A program made the translations under genes and the position numbers. From Rickettsia typhi (lineage in GTDB: Bacteria > Pseudomonadota > Alphaproteobacteria > Rickettsiales > UBA1997), in contig CAMASZ010000079.1 of NCBI GenBank assembly GCA_945861125.1, positions 1 through 5,937 of the forward strand: a stretch of DNA of 5,937 bases, read 5' to 3'. The notes beneath the pieces are model-generated. The model saw only the letters and a list, made by a program, of their open reading frames with translations, had not been told where the DNA came from and did not search any database. Positions 1 through 5,937 of the stretch are shown here, piece by piece (position 1 is the first letter of the stretch; each line of letters starts with the position of its first letter).

Positions 1-1760
1 ACCATAGATTGAAGAGAGTTTTTGTAATCAAAAAGCTCTTTTATTTTTTGACTGATAATTGCGGTCTGATGAGTGTTAATTTCATCTATGTTTTCTAGAG
101 ATTCCTTGTATTGTAGTTCAACTTGAAATAATAAGTCCTTTAAAAGAAGAATCTTGAATTTACTGCGAATTAATTCAGTGCTACTTGAATGAATTTTTGA
201 AATTATGTTTTTTAATTTTTCAGTTTCTTGATTAAAATTAGATTTTTCAATCATTAGAAGTATATTTTGACTGTTATTATCAATTAAATCAACTACCAAT
301 TCTTTAAAATCAGCATATTTTTTACTAGCTAACTCAATTTCTCTAAAATTAAATAAATCATCTTGATAATCTAGCAACTCAGGAAATTGGATCAAAAGGG
401 CGATTATATTAATTGCAATTATATCCTCTTGCTTGTTATTTAAAATCTTTATATTACTGCCACTTAAAATCTTGTTGCTTATGAATTTGCTTCCTTTTTT
501 ACCAAGGTAGAATAAGGAGTTTTGAAAAAAATTTAGAAAGTGTTTTTTACAAACAGTGTCATTAATTTCATTGACTTTGGAATTAAGTATAAATTCTAAT
601 TTAGCTTTTTGTTCAGCAGAAACATTGATTCCATTTGATATTTCTTCCAAGTAAAAATCAAAGATTGTTGTTGATAAGGGTTTTGAATTTTTAATTGCTT
701 TTTTCATTTCTTCAAGTCCATTGATAGCAATAAATTCATCTGGATCTAGTTGATTTGGTAAAAAAAGAAATTCTATTGCTTTATTGTGACTAATTAATGG
801 CAAAGCCAAATCTGCAACTCTTTTAGCAGCTTTACGTCCAGCAAAGTCTCCATCTAAACAAATAATAATTTTATTGGTTATGTAAAATAATTGCTTGATG
901 TGTTCTTTGCTTATAGATGTTCCAAGGCCAGCAACTACGTTATCAATATTATTTTTTGATAAAGCAATAACATCCATATAACCTTCAACCAATATTACGA
1001 ATCCTTGATCAAAAATTGATTTTCTTGCATTGTTGATGTTATATAGAGTCTGATTTTTTTTAAATATTTCAGTTTCTGCAGAATTAAGGTATTTAGGAAT
1101 ATCGTCTTCTATAGTTCTTCCGCCAAAAGCTATAACATTATTACTGCGATTAATTATTGGAAAAATAATTCTATTTCTTAGTTTTTCATATAAATTTCCA
1201 TTGTCATTTTTAGCAATAATACCGCTTCTTAATAATTCTTGATCATTAAAACCCAGCTCTTTTAAGTGAGTTAATAAGGCGCTATATGAGTTTGAAGCAA
1301 ATCCTAAACGAAATTTTTTAATAATTTCTTCATTTAATTCTCTTTTTTTAAGATATAGTTTAGCTTTGCTGGCATAATTATTTTGTAAATTTTTCTCAAA
1401 ATAAGCTGTTGCTTTTTCGAGAAGTAATAAATCACGATTTTTTATTTCCTCTTCAGCGACGTTAGTTTTAAAACTTGGAACCTCTATTCCATACTGATTA
1501 GATATTTTTAGAACTGCTTCTTTATATTGAAGGCCTTCGCTGTTCATTACAAAAGATATAATGTCGCCATGAGCTTGACAGCCAAAGCAATGATAAAATC
1601 CTTTTTGATCGTTAACGGTGAATGAAGGGGTTTTTTCGTTATGAAATGGACATAAGCCAATAAAATCTTTACCTTTTTGCTTTAATTTGACTTTTTTTCC
1701 AATTATTTCCGATATTGGAACTAATGACCTTAGCTTATCAATGAAATCTCTTTGGAGCAT
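1..1760 (-). CDS. dnaG: DNA primase DnaG, C-terminal end cut by window edge
   Basis: DnaG makes the short RNA primers for leading- and lagging-strand DNA synthesis and works with the DnaB helicase at the fork. I translated the minus strand from the ATG at 1760; the frame stays open for 586 codons to the window edge with no stop or frameshift. The N-terminal CHC2 zinc finger is seen as C37, H40, C58 and C61, with CPFHNEKTPSF from residue 37. The catalytic core contains AFGGR at 211-215 and PKYLNS at 222-227. The TOPRIM metal-binding acids are E259 in VEGYMDV (258-264), and D303 and D305 in LDGDFAGRKAAKR. Residues after about 430 form the divergent helicase-interaction region. E. coli DnaG has 581 residues, so only a short tail is probably missing. 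The start gives the usual primase N-terminus (MLQRDFIDKL). It lies 13 bp after the lipid-kinase stop, and no Shine-Dalgarno is visible. Identification is firm. Confidence 0.97.
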   Translation of the reverse strand, partial: MLQRDFIDKLRSLVPISEIIGKKVKLKQKGKDFIGLCPFHNEKTPSFTVNDQKGFYHCFGCQAHGDIISFVMNSEGLQYKEAVLKISNQYGIEVPSFKTNVAEEEIKNRDLLLLEKATAYFEKNLQNNYASKAKLYLKKRELNEEIIKKFRLGFASNSYSALLTHLKELGFNDQELLRSGIIAKNDNGNLYEKLRNRIIFPIINRSNNVIAFGGRTIEDDIPKYLNSAETEIFKKNQTLYNINNARKSIFDQGFVILVEGYMDVIALSKNNIDNVVAGLGTSISKEHIKQLFYITNKIIICLDGDFAGRKAAKRVADLALPLISHNKAIEFLFLPNQLDPDEFIAINGLEEMKKAIKNSKPLSTTIFDFYLEEISNGINVSAEQKAKLEFILNSKVNEINDTVCKKHFLNFFQNSLFYLGKKGSKFISNKILSGSNIKILNNKQEDIIAINIIALLIQFPELLDYQDDLFNFREIELASKKYADFKELVVDLIDNNSQNILLMIEKSNFNQETEKLKNIISKIHSSSTELIRSKFKILLLKDLLFQVELQYKESLENIDEINTHQTAIISQKIKELFDYKNSLQSM

Positions 1761-1773
1761 GTTTTTATTTGTT

Positions 1774-2382
1774 TTAATTTATTAAAAAATTAAACAAAGT
1801 CATTACTATTGAAAATGAGAGTGGGATAAGGATATTATCGTCAAATTTTAATAGAGAGGGCCTAGCTTCAAGCATTGTTACATAACATATTGTTATTATG
1901 CCAAAAAAGTAATAAGATAAGGTCAATTGATAAAGCCAACCATAAAATACTAAAATTATTAATGCGCTTAGAAAAAAAGCTAAAGATCCGGATAATGATT
2001 TCTCATAAAATGATCTAGATTTAATTGATTTTCCAATTAATGCAGCCAAGGCATCAGAAATTACTAGAATTGTAAACCCAGTAATAGCTATATGTGGTCT
2101 AAATAATCCGAAATTTATCGATGCTCCTAAAAATACCCAAGTTGCACCACAAAATTTTTTTTGATTTATTTCATGGTCTCTAAGAGCATTTAAGAAAATC
2201 TTATTAAAAATGATTTTAATAAATTTAATATGGTGACGGAAGTAATCGATAATAATAACAACAAAACTTAATGGAATGATTATCTTTAAAAGTGATTCTT
2301 TGCCAAAGTAGTAGTAGTAGATTGGAATTATTATCAAAAGTAAGTGCCAGCTTTTGCGCAAAATTTCTTTTTTTAAGGACAT
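1774..2382 (-). CDS. SEC59/DGK1-type CTP-dependent polyprenol/diacylglycerol kinase family protein
   Basis: This 202-residue, almost wholly hydrophobic protein has about seven probable membrane segments (roughly 13-27, 31-48, 80-94, 97-117, 131-152, 156-171 and 184-201). It matches the pattern of the dolichol kinase, phytol kinase and DGK1 family (COG0170-like), whose known members phosphorylate a membrane isoprenoid alcohol or diacylglycerol with CTP. The visible signature is an N-terminal E6-R9-K10-H13 pattern, FCGATWVFLGA at 77-87, SDALAALIGK at 109-118, EKSLSGS at 127-133, and E172 with DDN at 181-183 followed by IPL. The length suits a compact bacterial member. The substrate cannot be read from sequence: undecaprenol, diacylglycerol and another prenol are all possible. 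The start is 2 bp after the ftsB stop, which suggests translational coupling, and dnaG follows 13 bp later. The family call is good and the exact activity is open. Confidence 0.82.
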   Translation of the reverse strand: MSLKKEILRKSWHLLLIIIPIYYYYFGKESLLKIIIPLSFVVIIIDYFRHHIKFIKIIFNKIFLNALRDHEINQKKFCGATWVFLGASINFGLFRPHIAITGFTILVISDALAALIGKSIKSRSFYEKSLSGSLAFFLSALIILVFYGWLYQLTLSYYFFGIITICYVTMLEARPSLLKFDDNILIPLSFSIVMTLFNFLIN

Positions 2383-2384
2383 TT

Positions 2385-2717
2385 TTAATTTTCTCGATAA
2401 ATTACGACCTCATTTTTGCCAACATAACCAAGGACTTTCCTAGATTCTTCATCCGCAAGATCCAAATCAAGATTTTCTGGATCCATACCATTTACCATGG
2501 CTTTCTTGGTTTTAATTTTATTTTGTAGTTCAAATTTTACAATTTCCTTGCTTTTAATTTGTTTTTGTAACTCAAAATACTTTATTAATCCTTTTTCGCC
2601 AAAAATAGTTATGAATAAAAAGTAAAATAGCAACAAAGATCCTGTTACATACGATATAAATAAGTTCTTTGAAATATTATTTTTTTTAACAAATTTGTAT
2701 AAAAAATCCCTTTTCAT
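2385..2717 (-). CDS. ftsB: FtsB/DivIC-like septum formation initiator protein
   Basis: This 110-residue bitopic protein has the FtsB/DivIC layout. A short basic cytoplasmic tail (1-17) is followed by one membrane segment (about 18-39), the conserved GEKGL turn at 40-44, a periplasmic heptad-like coiled coil (about 45-75), and an acidic C-terminal motif, LDLDLADEESRKVLG at 83-97, ending in NEVVIY at 102-107. In the family, FtsB binds FtsL and FtsQ in the divisome and helps activate septal peptidoglycan synthesis. The N-terminal extension before the membrane helix is slightly long, but no later ATG precedes that helix. In many alphaproteobacteria this gene lies beside pdhA, usually upstream of it. 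Here it follows pdhB by 10 bp, so the pairing is kept but the order differs. The symbol follows family usage, since FtsB and DivIC are hard to separate by sequence. An unrelated coiled-coil membrane protein is unlikely given the C-terminal motif. Confidence 0.85.
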   Translation of the reverse strand: MKRDFLYKFVKKNNISKNLFISYVTGSLLLFYFLFITIFGEKGLIKYFELQKQIKSKEIVKFELQNKIKTKKAMVNGMDPENLDLDLADEESRKVLGYVGKNEVVIYREN

Positions 2718-2727
2718 TAATTAATAG

Positions 2728-3720
2728 TTATTTATTTCTTGAGCATAATTCTTTTGCAGTTAAAACTATATTTTCTGTTTTAGGTAGTGCTAACTTTTCA
2801 AGATTTGCTGCATATGGTAATGGTGCATCAACTGAGGCAAGCTTTTTAATTGGAGCATCTAAGTAATCAAATGCTTCATTAATTAAAATTGAAGCGATTT
2901 CACTACCAACCGAGGCAAAAGGAAAGCCTTCTTCAACAGTAATGCAACGAGATGTTTTTTTAACAGAATTAACTATGGTTTCAATATCGATTGGACGAAT
3001 TGTTCTTAAGTCAATAACTTCTGCAGATATTCCTATTTTTTCAAGTTCTTCACTTGCTTCTAACGCATATTTTACAACCAAAGAAAAAGCGATTATTGTG
3101 ACATCGCTACCCTCTTTTAAAACTTTAGCTTTGCCAATTTCAACAAGATGATCATCATCATATTCTTCTTCAAAAGAAAAGCCATAGGTTATTTCATTTT
3201 CAAGGAAAATAACTGGATTAGGATCTCTTATAGCTGATTTTAATAAACCCTTACAATCAGAAGCGCTGTAGGGAGATATTACTTTTAAACCAGGTATTGA
3301 AGAATACCATGAAGCATAGCATTGTGAGTGCTGAGCTCCAACTCTTGCCGCCGCTCCATTTGGTCCTCGAAAAACCACTGGACACCTTACTTGACCTCCA
3401 GACATATAATTGGTTTTCGCTGCCGAATTAACAATTTGATCAATTGCTTGCATTGCAAAATTAAAAGTCATGAATTCTACAATTGGTTTAAGGCCAGCAA
3501 AAGCAGCTCCAACTGCAAGGCCAGTAAAACCATGCTCAGTGATTGGTGTATCAATAACTCTTTTAGCGCCAAATTCAGCAAGTAGGCCTTGAGTTACTTT
3601 ATAAGCGCCATTATATTCGGCAACTTCTTCACCCATTATAAATATATTTTTGTCATTTCTCATTTCTTCCGCCATAGCTTCTCTTAATGCTTCACGAACG
3701 GTAATTTTTCTAATAGTCAT
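2728..3720 (-). CDS. pdhB: Pyruvate dehydrogenase E1 component, beta subunit
   Basis: This is the beta subunit of the alpha2-beta2 pyruvate dehydrogenase E1, which decarboxylates pyruvate with thiamine diphosphate and passes the acetyl group to lipoyl-E2. The 330-residue protein is full length for the short form. It shows the transketolase-like pyrimidine domain with [17 protein letters not shown] at 30-46, DTPITEHGF at 57-65 with E62 in the place of the cofactor-activating glutamate, and [12 protein letters not shown] at 91-102. [16 protein letters not shown] at 118-133 contains the conserved H131. The C-terminal transketolase domain carries [12 protein letters not shown] near 235-246 and a VEEGFP motif near 263-268. 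There is no N-terminal lipoyl domain, unlike PdhB of many other alphaproteobacteria. The ATG is 1 bp after the pdhA stop and shows no Shine-Dalgarno, so translation is probably coupled. A branched-chain E1 beta is less likely because the pairing partner is a clear PdhA. Confidence 0.95.
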   Translation of the reverse strand: MTIRKITVREALREAMAEEMRNDKNIFIMGEEVAEYNGAYKVTQGLLAEFGAKRVIDTPITEHGFTGLAVGAAFAGLKPIVEFMTFNFAMQAIDQIVNSAAKTNYMSGGQVRCPVVFRGPNGAAARVGAQHSQCYASWYSSIPGLKVISPYSASDCKGLLKSAIRDPNPVIFLENEITYGFSFEEEYDDDHLVEIGKAKVLKEGSDVTIIAFSLVVKYALEASEELEKIGISAEVIDLRTIRPIDIETIVNSVKKTSRCITVEEGFPFASVGSEIASILINEAFDYLDAPIKKLASVDAPLPYAANLEKLALPKTENIVLTAKELCSRNK

Positions 3721-3721
3721 T

Positions 3722-4720
3722 TTAGTTATATATTTCGGTTAAAAGCTCTGAATCATCTGGTTCAGGGCTGTTTTTTGCAAACTCAACAATTTCATTTATT
3801 TCATTTTTTATATTATCATCTATTTTTTGAATATCTGCTTCACTAAGTATTTTGCTGTTTAAAATAGCATTTCTAATTGATTCTATTGGATCTTGTTCTT
3901 TTTTACAGCTTACTTCTTCTTTAGATCTGTAAGTAGCGGGATCAGACATTGAGTGGCCACGATAACGATAAGTATCCATTTCAACAATCATGGGACCGCC
4001 TCCTTGACGAACAAAATCAATACATTTTTTACCTTCATTAATTACTTCGAAAATATCCATACCATTAATTTTTACACCAGGAATATTAAATCCTATGCCA
4101 CGTTTGTGTAGTTCATCAATTGAAGATGAGCGTGATACAGAAGTTCCCATTGCGTAGTGATTATTTTCAATAATAAATAGTATTGGCAAACCCCATAACT
4201 TGGCCATATTAAAAGATTCGTACACTTGACCTTGATGAGCAGCGCCGTCTCCAAAGTAACAGAAAGTAACGCTGTTTTTATTTTGATATTTGTCAGCAAA
4301 AGCAAGTCCTGCGCCTATTGGAACTGATGCGCCAACAATTCCATGTCCACCATAAAAATTTCTTTCAATATCAAAAAGATGCATTGATCCACCCTTGCCT
4401 TTGGAAGATCCATCTTTTCTTCCTAGCAATTCGGCCATAATTTTTTTAGGATCAGAGCCCGCTGATATCATGTGTCCGTGATCACGATAGGTTGTTATTA
4501 CTTTATCATCTTTTTGCATAAGATGTCTCATTCCAACTGATATTGCTTCCTGACCAATGTATAAATGGCAAAATCCAGCGATTAGGCCCATTCCATAAAG
4601 CTGTCCAGCCTTCTCTTCAAATCTTCTAATGAGTAACATTTCTTGGTAGAATTTAGCTAGATCAGACTTTGAAAAGTCTTTTATTGTATTGTGTTTTGAA
4701 TTTTGATTCTTTATTACCAT
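3722..4720 (-). CDS. pdhA: Pyruvate dehydrogenase E1 component, alpha subunit
   Basis: The alpha subunit binds the diphosphate end of thiamine diphosphate and forms the E1 heterotetramer with PdhB, feeding acetyl groups to the E2 core in the cytoplasm. The 332-residue length is normal for the alphaproteobacterial/mitochondrial type. The thiamine diphosphate motif runs from GDG (157-159) to NN (186-187), a 27-residue spacing that fits the family. Other signatures are [14 protein letters not shown] at 32-45, [11 protein letters not shown] at 49-59 including H52, TYRDHGH at 77-83, GKGGSMH at 108-114, and the loop [16 protein letters not shown] at 251-266 with H256. In mitochondrial E1 that loop holds the regulated serines; the serines are present here, but no kinase is implied. 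The first 17 or so residues are polar and poorly conserved. M1 was chosen because the next internal methionine (M28) would remove conserved sequence. It is the first gene of the compact run. Confidence 0.96.
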   Translation of the reverse strand: MVIKNQNSKHNTIKDFSKSDLAKFYQEMLLIRRFEEKAGQLYGMGLIAGFCHLYIGQEAISVGMRHLMQKDDKVITTYRDHGHMISAGSDPKKIMAELLGRKDGSSKGKGGSMHLFDIERNFYGGHGIVGASVPIGAGLAFADKYQNKNSVTFCYFGDGAAHQGQVYESFNMAKLWGLPILFIIENNHYAMGTSVSRSSSIDELHKRGIGFNIPGVKINGMDIFEVINEGKKCIDFVRQGGGPMIVEMDTYRYRGHSMSDPATYRSKEEVSCKKEQDPIESIRNAILNSKILSEADIQKIDDNIKNEINEIVEFAKNSPEPDDSELLTEIYN

Positions 4721-4857
4721 AAAAAGAATTTAAGGTTGATTCGAGTTATCTGATATAATGTTGATGATTATAACTTAAAAAATTTAAAAAACATTAACAA
4801 ATTTTTTGAGTATTTATGAAACTGTCAAAAATTTTAACAATTACCTTTAATTAATAT
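4721..4857. other. Intergenic spacer between the hypothetical gene and pdhA
   Basis: This 137-bp spacer is very AT-rich and has no ORF. It holds the candidate pdhA -10 box (4772-4767) and a perfect TTGACA on the minus strand (4828-4823). It also has a weak hairpin with arms 4799-4809 and 4825-4834 around a 15-nt loop, made almost only of A and T. A 14-nt stretch (4827-4840, minus strand) is identical to part of the left arm of the palindrome at 5379-5392. Confidence 0.5.
4767..4772 (-). promoter_or_regulatory. Candidate -10 box for the pdhA-pdhB-ftsB-kinase-dnaG run
   Basis: A perfect TATAAT lies on the minus strand 46 bp upstream of the pdhA ATG. No good -35 is found at 17 bp. A perfect TTGACA occurs farther upstream on the same strand (4828-4823), but what lies 17 bp beyond it is only AAAATT. 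The two hexamers therefore do not form one normal promoter, and there may be two weak ones. It is the only plausible promoter region for the run, since the later genes have gaps of at most 13 bp. Confidence 0.4.
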
Positions 4858-5256
4858 TTACTTGGCATTACTGCCAATAAAGAGTTTTATTATAAAGCCA
4901 TTCATGTGCTTTAATATTTCGGGACCAATTTTAATTACTCCAAAAGCAAAAATACCAAAGCATGTAATAATAATTGAATACTTTAATAGGTTTTGAAAAA
5001 AAAGCTTTTTAAGCATCTCATATTGATCTCTTTGATTGGCTTTAGATCTTGATTCTTTTTTAGCTTCTTCTATTTTTTTTTCTTCATCTATCTCTTGATT
5101 ACTGTCTTCATTAGCAGAGCTTAGGCCTGATTTACTGTCAACTTTAGATTGTATATTAAGATTTTTATTAATTTGAGATTCAGCTTTTTTATGCATTTTT
5201 TCTGTTGCTTGTTTTTGCATAAAGTTTATTAGATGATCTTTATTGTTATCTTTCAT
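4858..5256 (-). CDS. Hypothetical single-pass membrane protein with a charged N-terminal region
   Basis: I do not recognise a family for this 132-residue protein. Residues 1-80 are polar, rich in K, E, S, N and Q, and probably extended or partly helical, with alternating charged stretches such as EEKKIEEAKKES at 58-69. Residues 81-91 form a basic-aromatic lead-in (MLKKLFFQNLL), then a strongly hydrophobic segment runs from about 93 to 110. A second amphipathic or weakly hydrophobic stretch at 118-128 ends in a short polar tail. The positive residues just before the helix favour a cytoplasmic N-terminus. There is no signal peptide and no cysteine motif. It is read in the same direction as pdhA but is separated by 137 bp, so it may be its own unit. 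Its ATG follows an AT-rich leader with an extended -10 element. That the ORF is real is supported by typical composition, single membrane topology and no competing ORF. Function is unknown. Confidence 0.7.
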   Translation of the reverse strand: MKDNNKDHLINFMQKQATEKMHKKAESQINKNLNIQSKVDSKSGLSSANEDSNQEIDEEKKIEEAKKESRSKANQRDQYEMLKKLFFQNLLKYSIIITCFGIFAFGVIKIGPEILKHMNGFIIKLFIGSNAK

Positions 5257-5291
5257 GTATTTTAATTTCTATTAAGGTATTGTTAGTTTAT

Positions 5292-5300
5292 TTTATATCA
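5292..5300 (-). promoter_or_regulatory. Candidate extended -10 promoter for the hypothetical membrane protein gene
   Basis: On the minus strand, TGATATAAA gives a TG extension followed by TATAAA, five of six to the -10 consensus. It lies 35 bp upstream of the ATG at 5256, implying a leader of roughly 30 nt. No convincing -35 hexamer is seen at 16-18 bp spacing. In a background this AT-rich, a near-consensus -10 can arise by chance, so confidence is modest. Confidence 0.35.
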
Positions 5301-5359
5301 AAAATATCTCTTGTAACCTAATTTAAAGTGGAATTGATATTAGAAAAATTAGTTATAAC

Positions 5360-5494
5360 ACTGTCGTAAACCAACTTTTTGTTAAAATTTTTACAATTCT
5401 AAAATTTTTGAAACGCACTTACATATAGCTAAGCCTAACTTTCAAAAATTTTGTAATCACAAAAATTTCTTAAAAAAACCTGATTTGCGACAGT
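5360..5494. repeat. Long imperfect inverted repeat (palindromic element) in the divergent spacer
   Basis: The left arm (5360-5413, 54 nt) and the reverse complement of the right arm (5440-5494, 55 nt) align over their full length, with 42 of 55 columns identical by hand and one gap. They enclose a 26-nt centre (5414-5439). The outer ends are the best conserved: ACTGTCGTAAA against ACTGTCGCAAA, 10 of 11. The innermost 13 bases (AAAATTTTTGAAA) are identical. The middle is rich in A and T tracts, so part of that similarity could be low complexity, but the G/C-bearing ends cannot be explained that way. There is no ORF inside. It could be a miniature transposon-like or palindromic repeat element, a cruciform or hairpin barrier between divergent genes, or a structured RNA. 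No clear target-site duplication is visible. Confidence 0.6.
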
Positions 5495-5501
5495 ATCATT
5501 A

Positions 5502-5510
5502 TGTTATAAT
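5502..5510 (+). promoter_or_regulatory. Candidate extended -10 promoter for znuB
   Basis: TGTTATAAT combines a perfect -10 hexamer (TATAAT, 5505-5510) with the upstream TG of an extended -10. It ends 26 bp before the znuB ATG, which would leave a leader of about 20 nt. The region where a -35 would lie falls inside the right end of the palindrome. The only partial match there, TTGCGA at 5485-5490, has a 14-bp spacer, too short for a normal -35. This is predicted by motif only. Confidence 0.5.
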
Positions 5511-5536
5511 TATTAACTTTTAAAATAAAACCGCAA

Positions 5537-5937
5537 ATGATTGAAAATGTTTTGTTAAACTCATTTTTGTCTCTGATTTTAGTAGTATTTTCATCATCAT
5601 CTTTGGGTGTTTTGGTGCTCTGGAAAAAAATGTCATATTTTGGTGATGCCTTATCGCATTCTATTTTATTTGGCATAGTGATTGGGGTTTTATTTGATAT
5701 TGATCAAAAATTATCCTTAATTTTGTTTTGCATAATTTTTTCACTATTAGTTATTAATCTATCTAAAAATAATTACTTTTCTAAAGATACAATGGTGATG
5801 ATTTCTTCATATTTTTTTATTTCTTTTGCGCTTATTTTAAATGACTTTGCGATTAATAGCTTAAATTTTACTTCTTATATTTTTGGTGATCCACTTTCAG
5901 TTGAAAAAAAAGAGATTTTATATTTGGCAATTATTGC
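5537..5937 (+). CDS. znuB: Zinc ABC transporter permease ZnuB (ABC-3 family), N-terminal part only
   Basis: This is the first 133 codons of an integral membrane permease that would carry zinc (or, less likely, manganese or iron) across the inner membrane, using a ZnuC ATPase and a ZnuA binding protein. The frame is open from the ATG at 5537 to the window edge. Recognisable features are an N-terminal membrane segment (about 7-28), then the ABC-3 signature WKKMSYFGDALSHS at 29-42, which closely parallels WRRMSYFGDTLAHAS of E. coli ZnuB. Hydrophobic segments follow at about 43-54, 58-74 and 86-101, and the conserved YIFGDPLSV lies at 114-122. The M1 start aligns with the E. coli N-terminus. No Shine-Dalgarno is visible. 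It is transcribed away from the pdh run. Whether znuC, znuA or zur adjoin cannot be seen. ABC-3 family membership is certain; zinc as the substrate is inferred from the close match to ZnuB. Confidence 0.93.
   Translation, partial: MIENVLLNSFLSLILVVFSSSSLGVLVLWKKMSYFGDALSHSILFGIVIGVLFDIDQKLSLILFCIIFSLLVINLSKNNYFSKDTMVMISSYFFISFALILNDFAINSLNFTSYIFGDPLSVEKKEILYLAII

Noticed and set aside
1..1760. Possible frameshift or decay in dnaG
   Set aside because: I read the frame codon by codon from 1760 to the edge and found no stop, and all zinc and TOPRIM residues are present.
2292..2528. Plus-strand open frame across the ftsB/kinase junction
   Set aside because: It is antisense to two well-supported genes, with no recognisable motif.
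2942..3585. Plus-strand open frames opposite pdhB (2942-3151 and 3328-3585)
   Set aside because: They are antisense to conserved catalytic regions of pdhB and show no protein-like features of their own.
4093..4305. Alternative minus-strand frame inside pdhA
   Set aside because: It lies in another frame across the thiamine diphosphate motif region of pdhA, so it is a shadow of that gene.
4799..4834. Intrinsic terminator after the hypothetical gene
   Set aside because: The hairpin stem is almost only A and T with a 15-nt loop, so it would be weak; in this composition such stems occur by chance.
5360..5494. CRISPR repeat or tRNA-like structure
   Set aside because: There are only two arms in inverted orientation, with no repeated spacer units and no cloverleaf or CCA-type features.
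5496..5520. Zur or Fur operator before znuB
   Set aside because: ATGTTATAAT recalls the Zur/Fur half-site, but the flanks show no dyad symmetry beyond the central TTATAA, so the sequence is better read as a -10 box.
5470..5676. Minus-strand open frame of 68 codons
   Set aside because: It overlaps the strongly supported znuB start and part of the palindrome, and its translation resembles no family; it is an antisense shadow.

Overview
The window is very AT-rich (about 30% G+C by eye) and looks like an alphaproteobacterium with a reduced or streamlined genome, such as a member of Rickettsiales or a comparable low-GC lineage. Three things support this: the pyruvate dehydrogenase E1 alpha/beta genes sit next to an FtsB/DivIC gene, an association known from alphaproteobacteria; codon use is strongly AT-biased, and all five stop codons inside the window are TAA; and spacers are short and Shine-Dalgarno signals nearly absent. 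This placement is inferred from gene content and not from a search.

Layout. Positions 1-5256 are all read on the minus strand. In transcription order they hold a small single-pass membrane protein of unknown function (5256-4858), a 137-bp gap with a candidate promoter, then a tight run: pdhA (4720-3722), pdhB (3720-2728), ftsB-like (2717-2385), a SEC59/DGK1-type CTP-dependent lipid kinase (2382-1774) and dnaG (1760 to beyond the left edge). Gaps inside the run are only 1, 10, 2 and 13 bp, so it is probably one transcription unit. At the right edge a plus-strand znuB-like zinc ABC-transporter permease starts at 5537 and runs off the window. Between the two divergent units (5257-5536) lies a long imperfect palindrome (5360-5494).

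How the genes fit together. The E1 subunits commit pyruvate to acetyl-CoA, but the E2 (pdhC) and E3 (lpd) genes that usually follow are not here. The E1 genes instead run into genes for septum assembly (FtsB), membrane lipid phosphorylation and replication priming (DnaG). The run therefore links central carbon flux, envelope growth and DNA replication, probably through genome compaction and not direct functional coupling. No defence system, CRISPR array, RNA gene or intact mobile element is visible. The least explained items are the palindrome and the small membrane protein.
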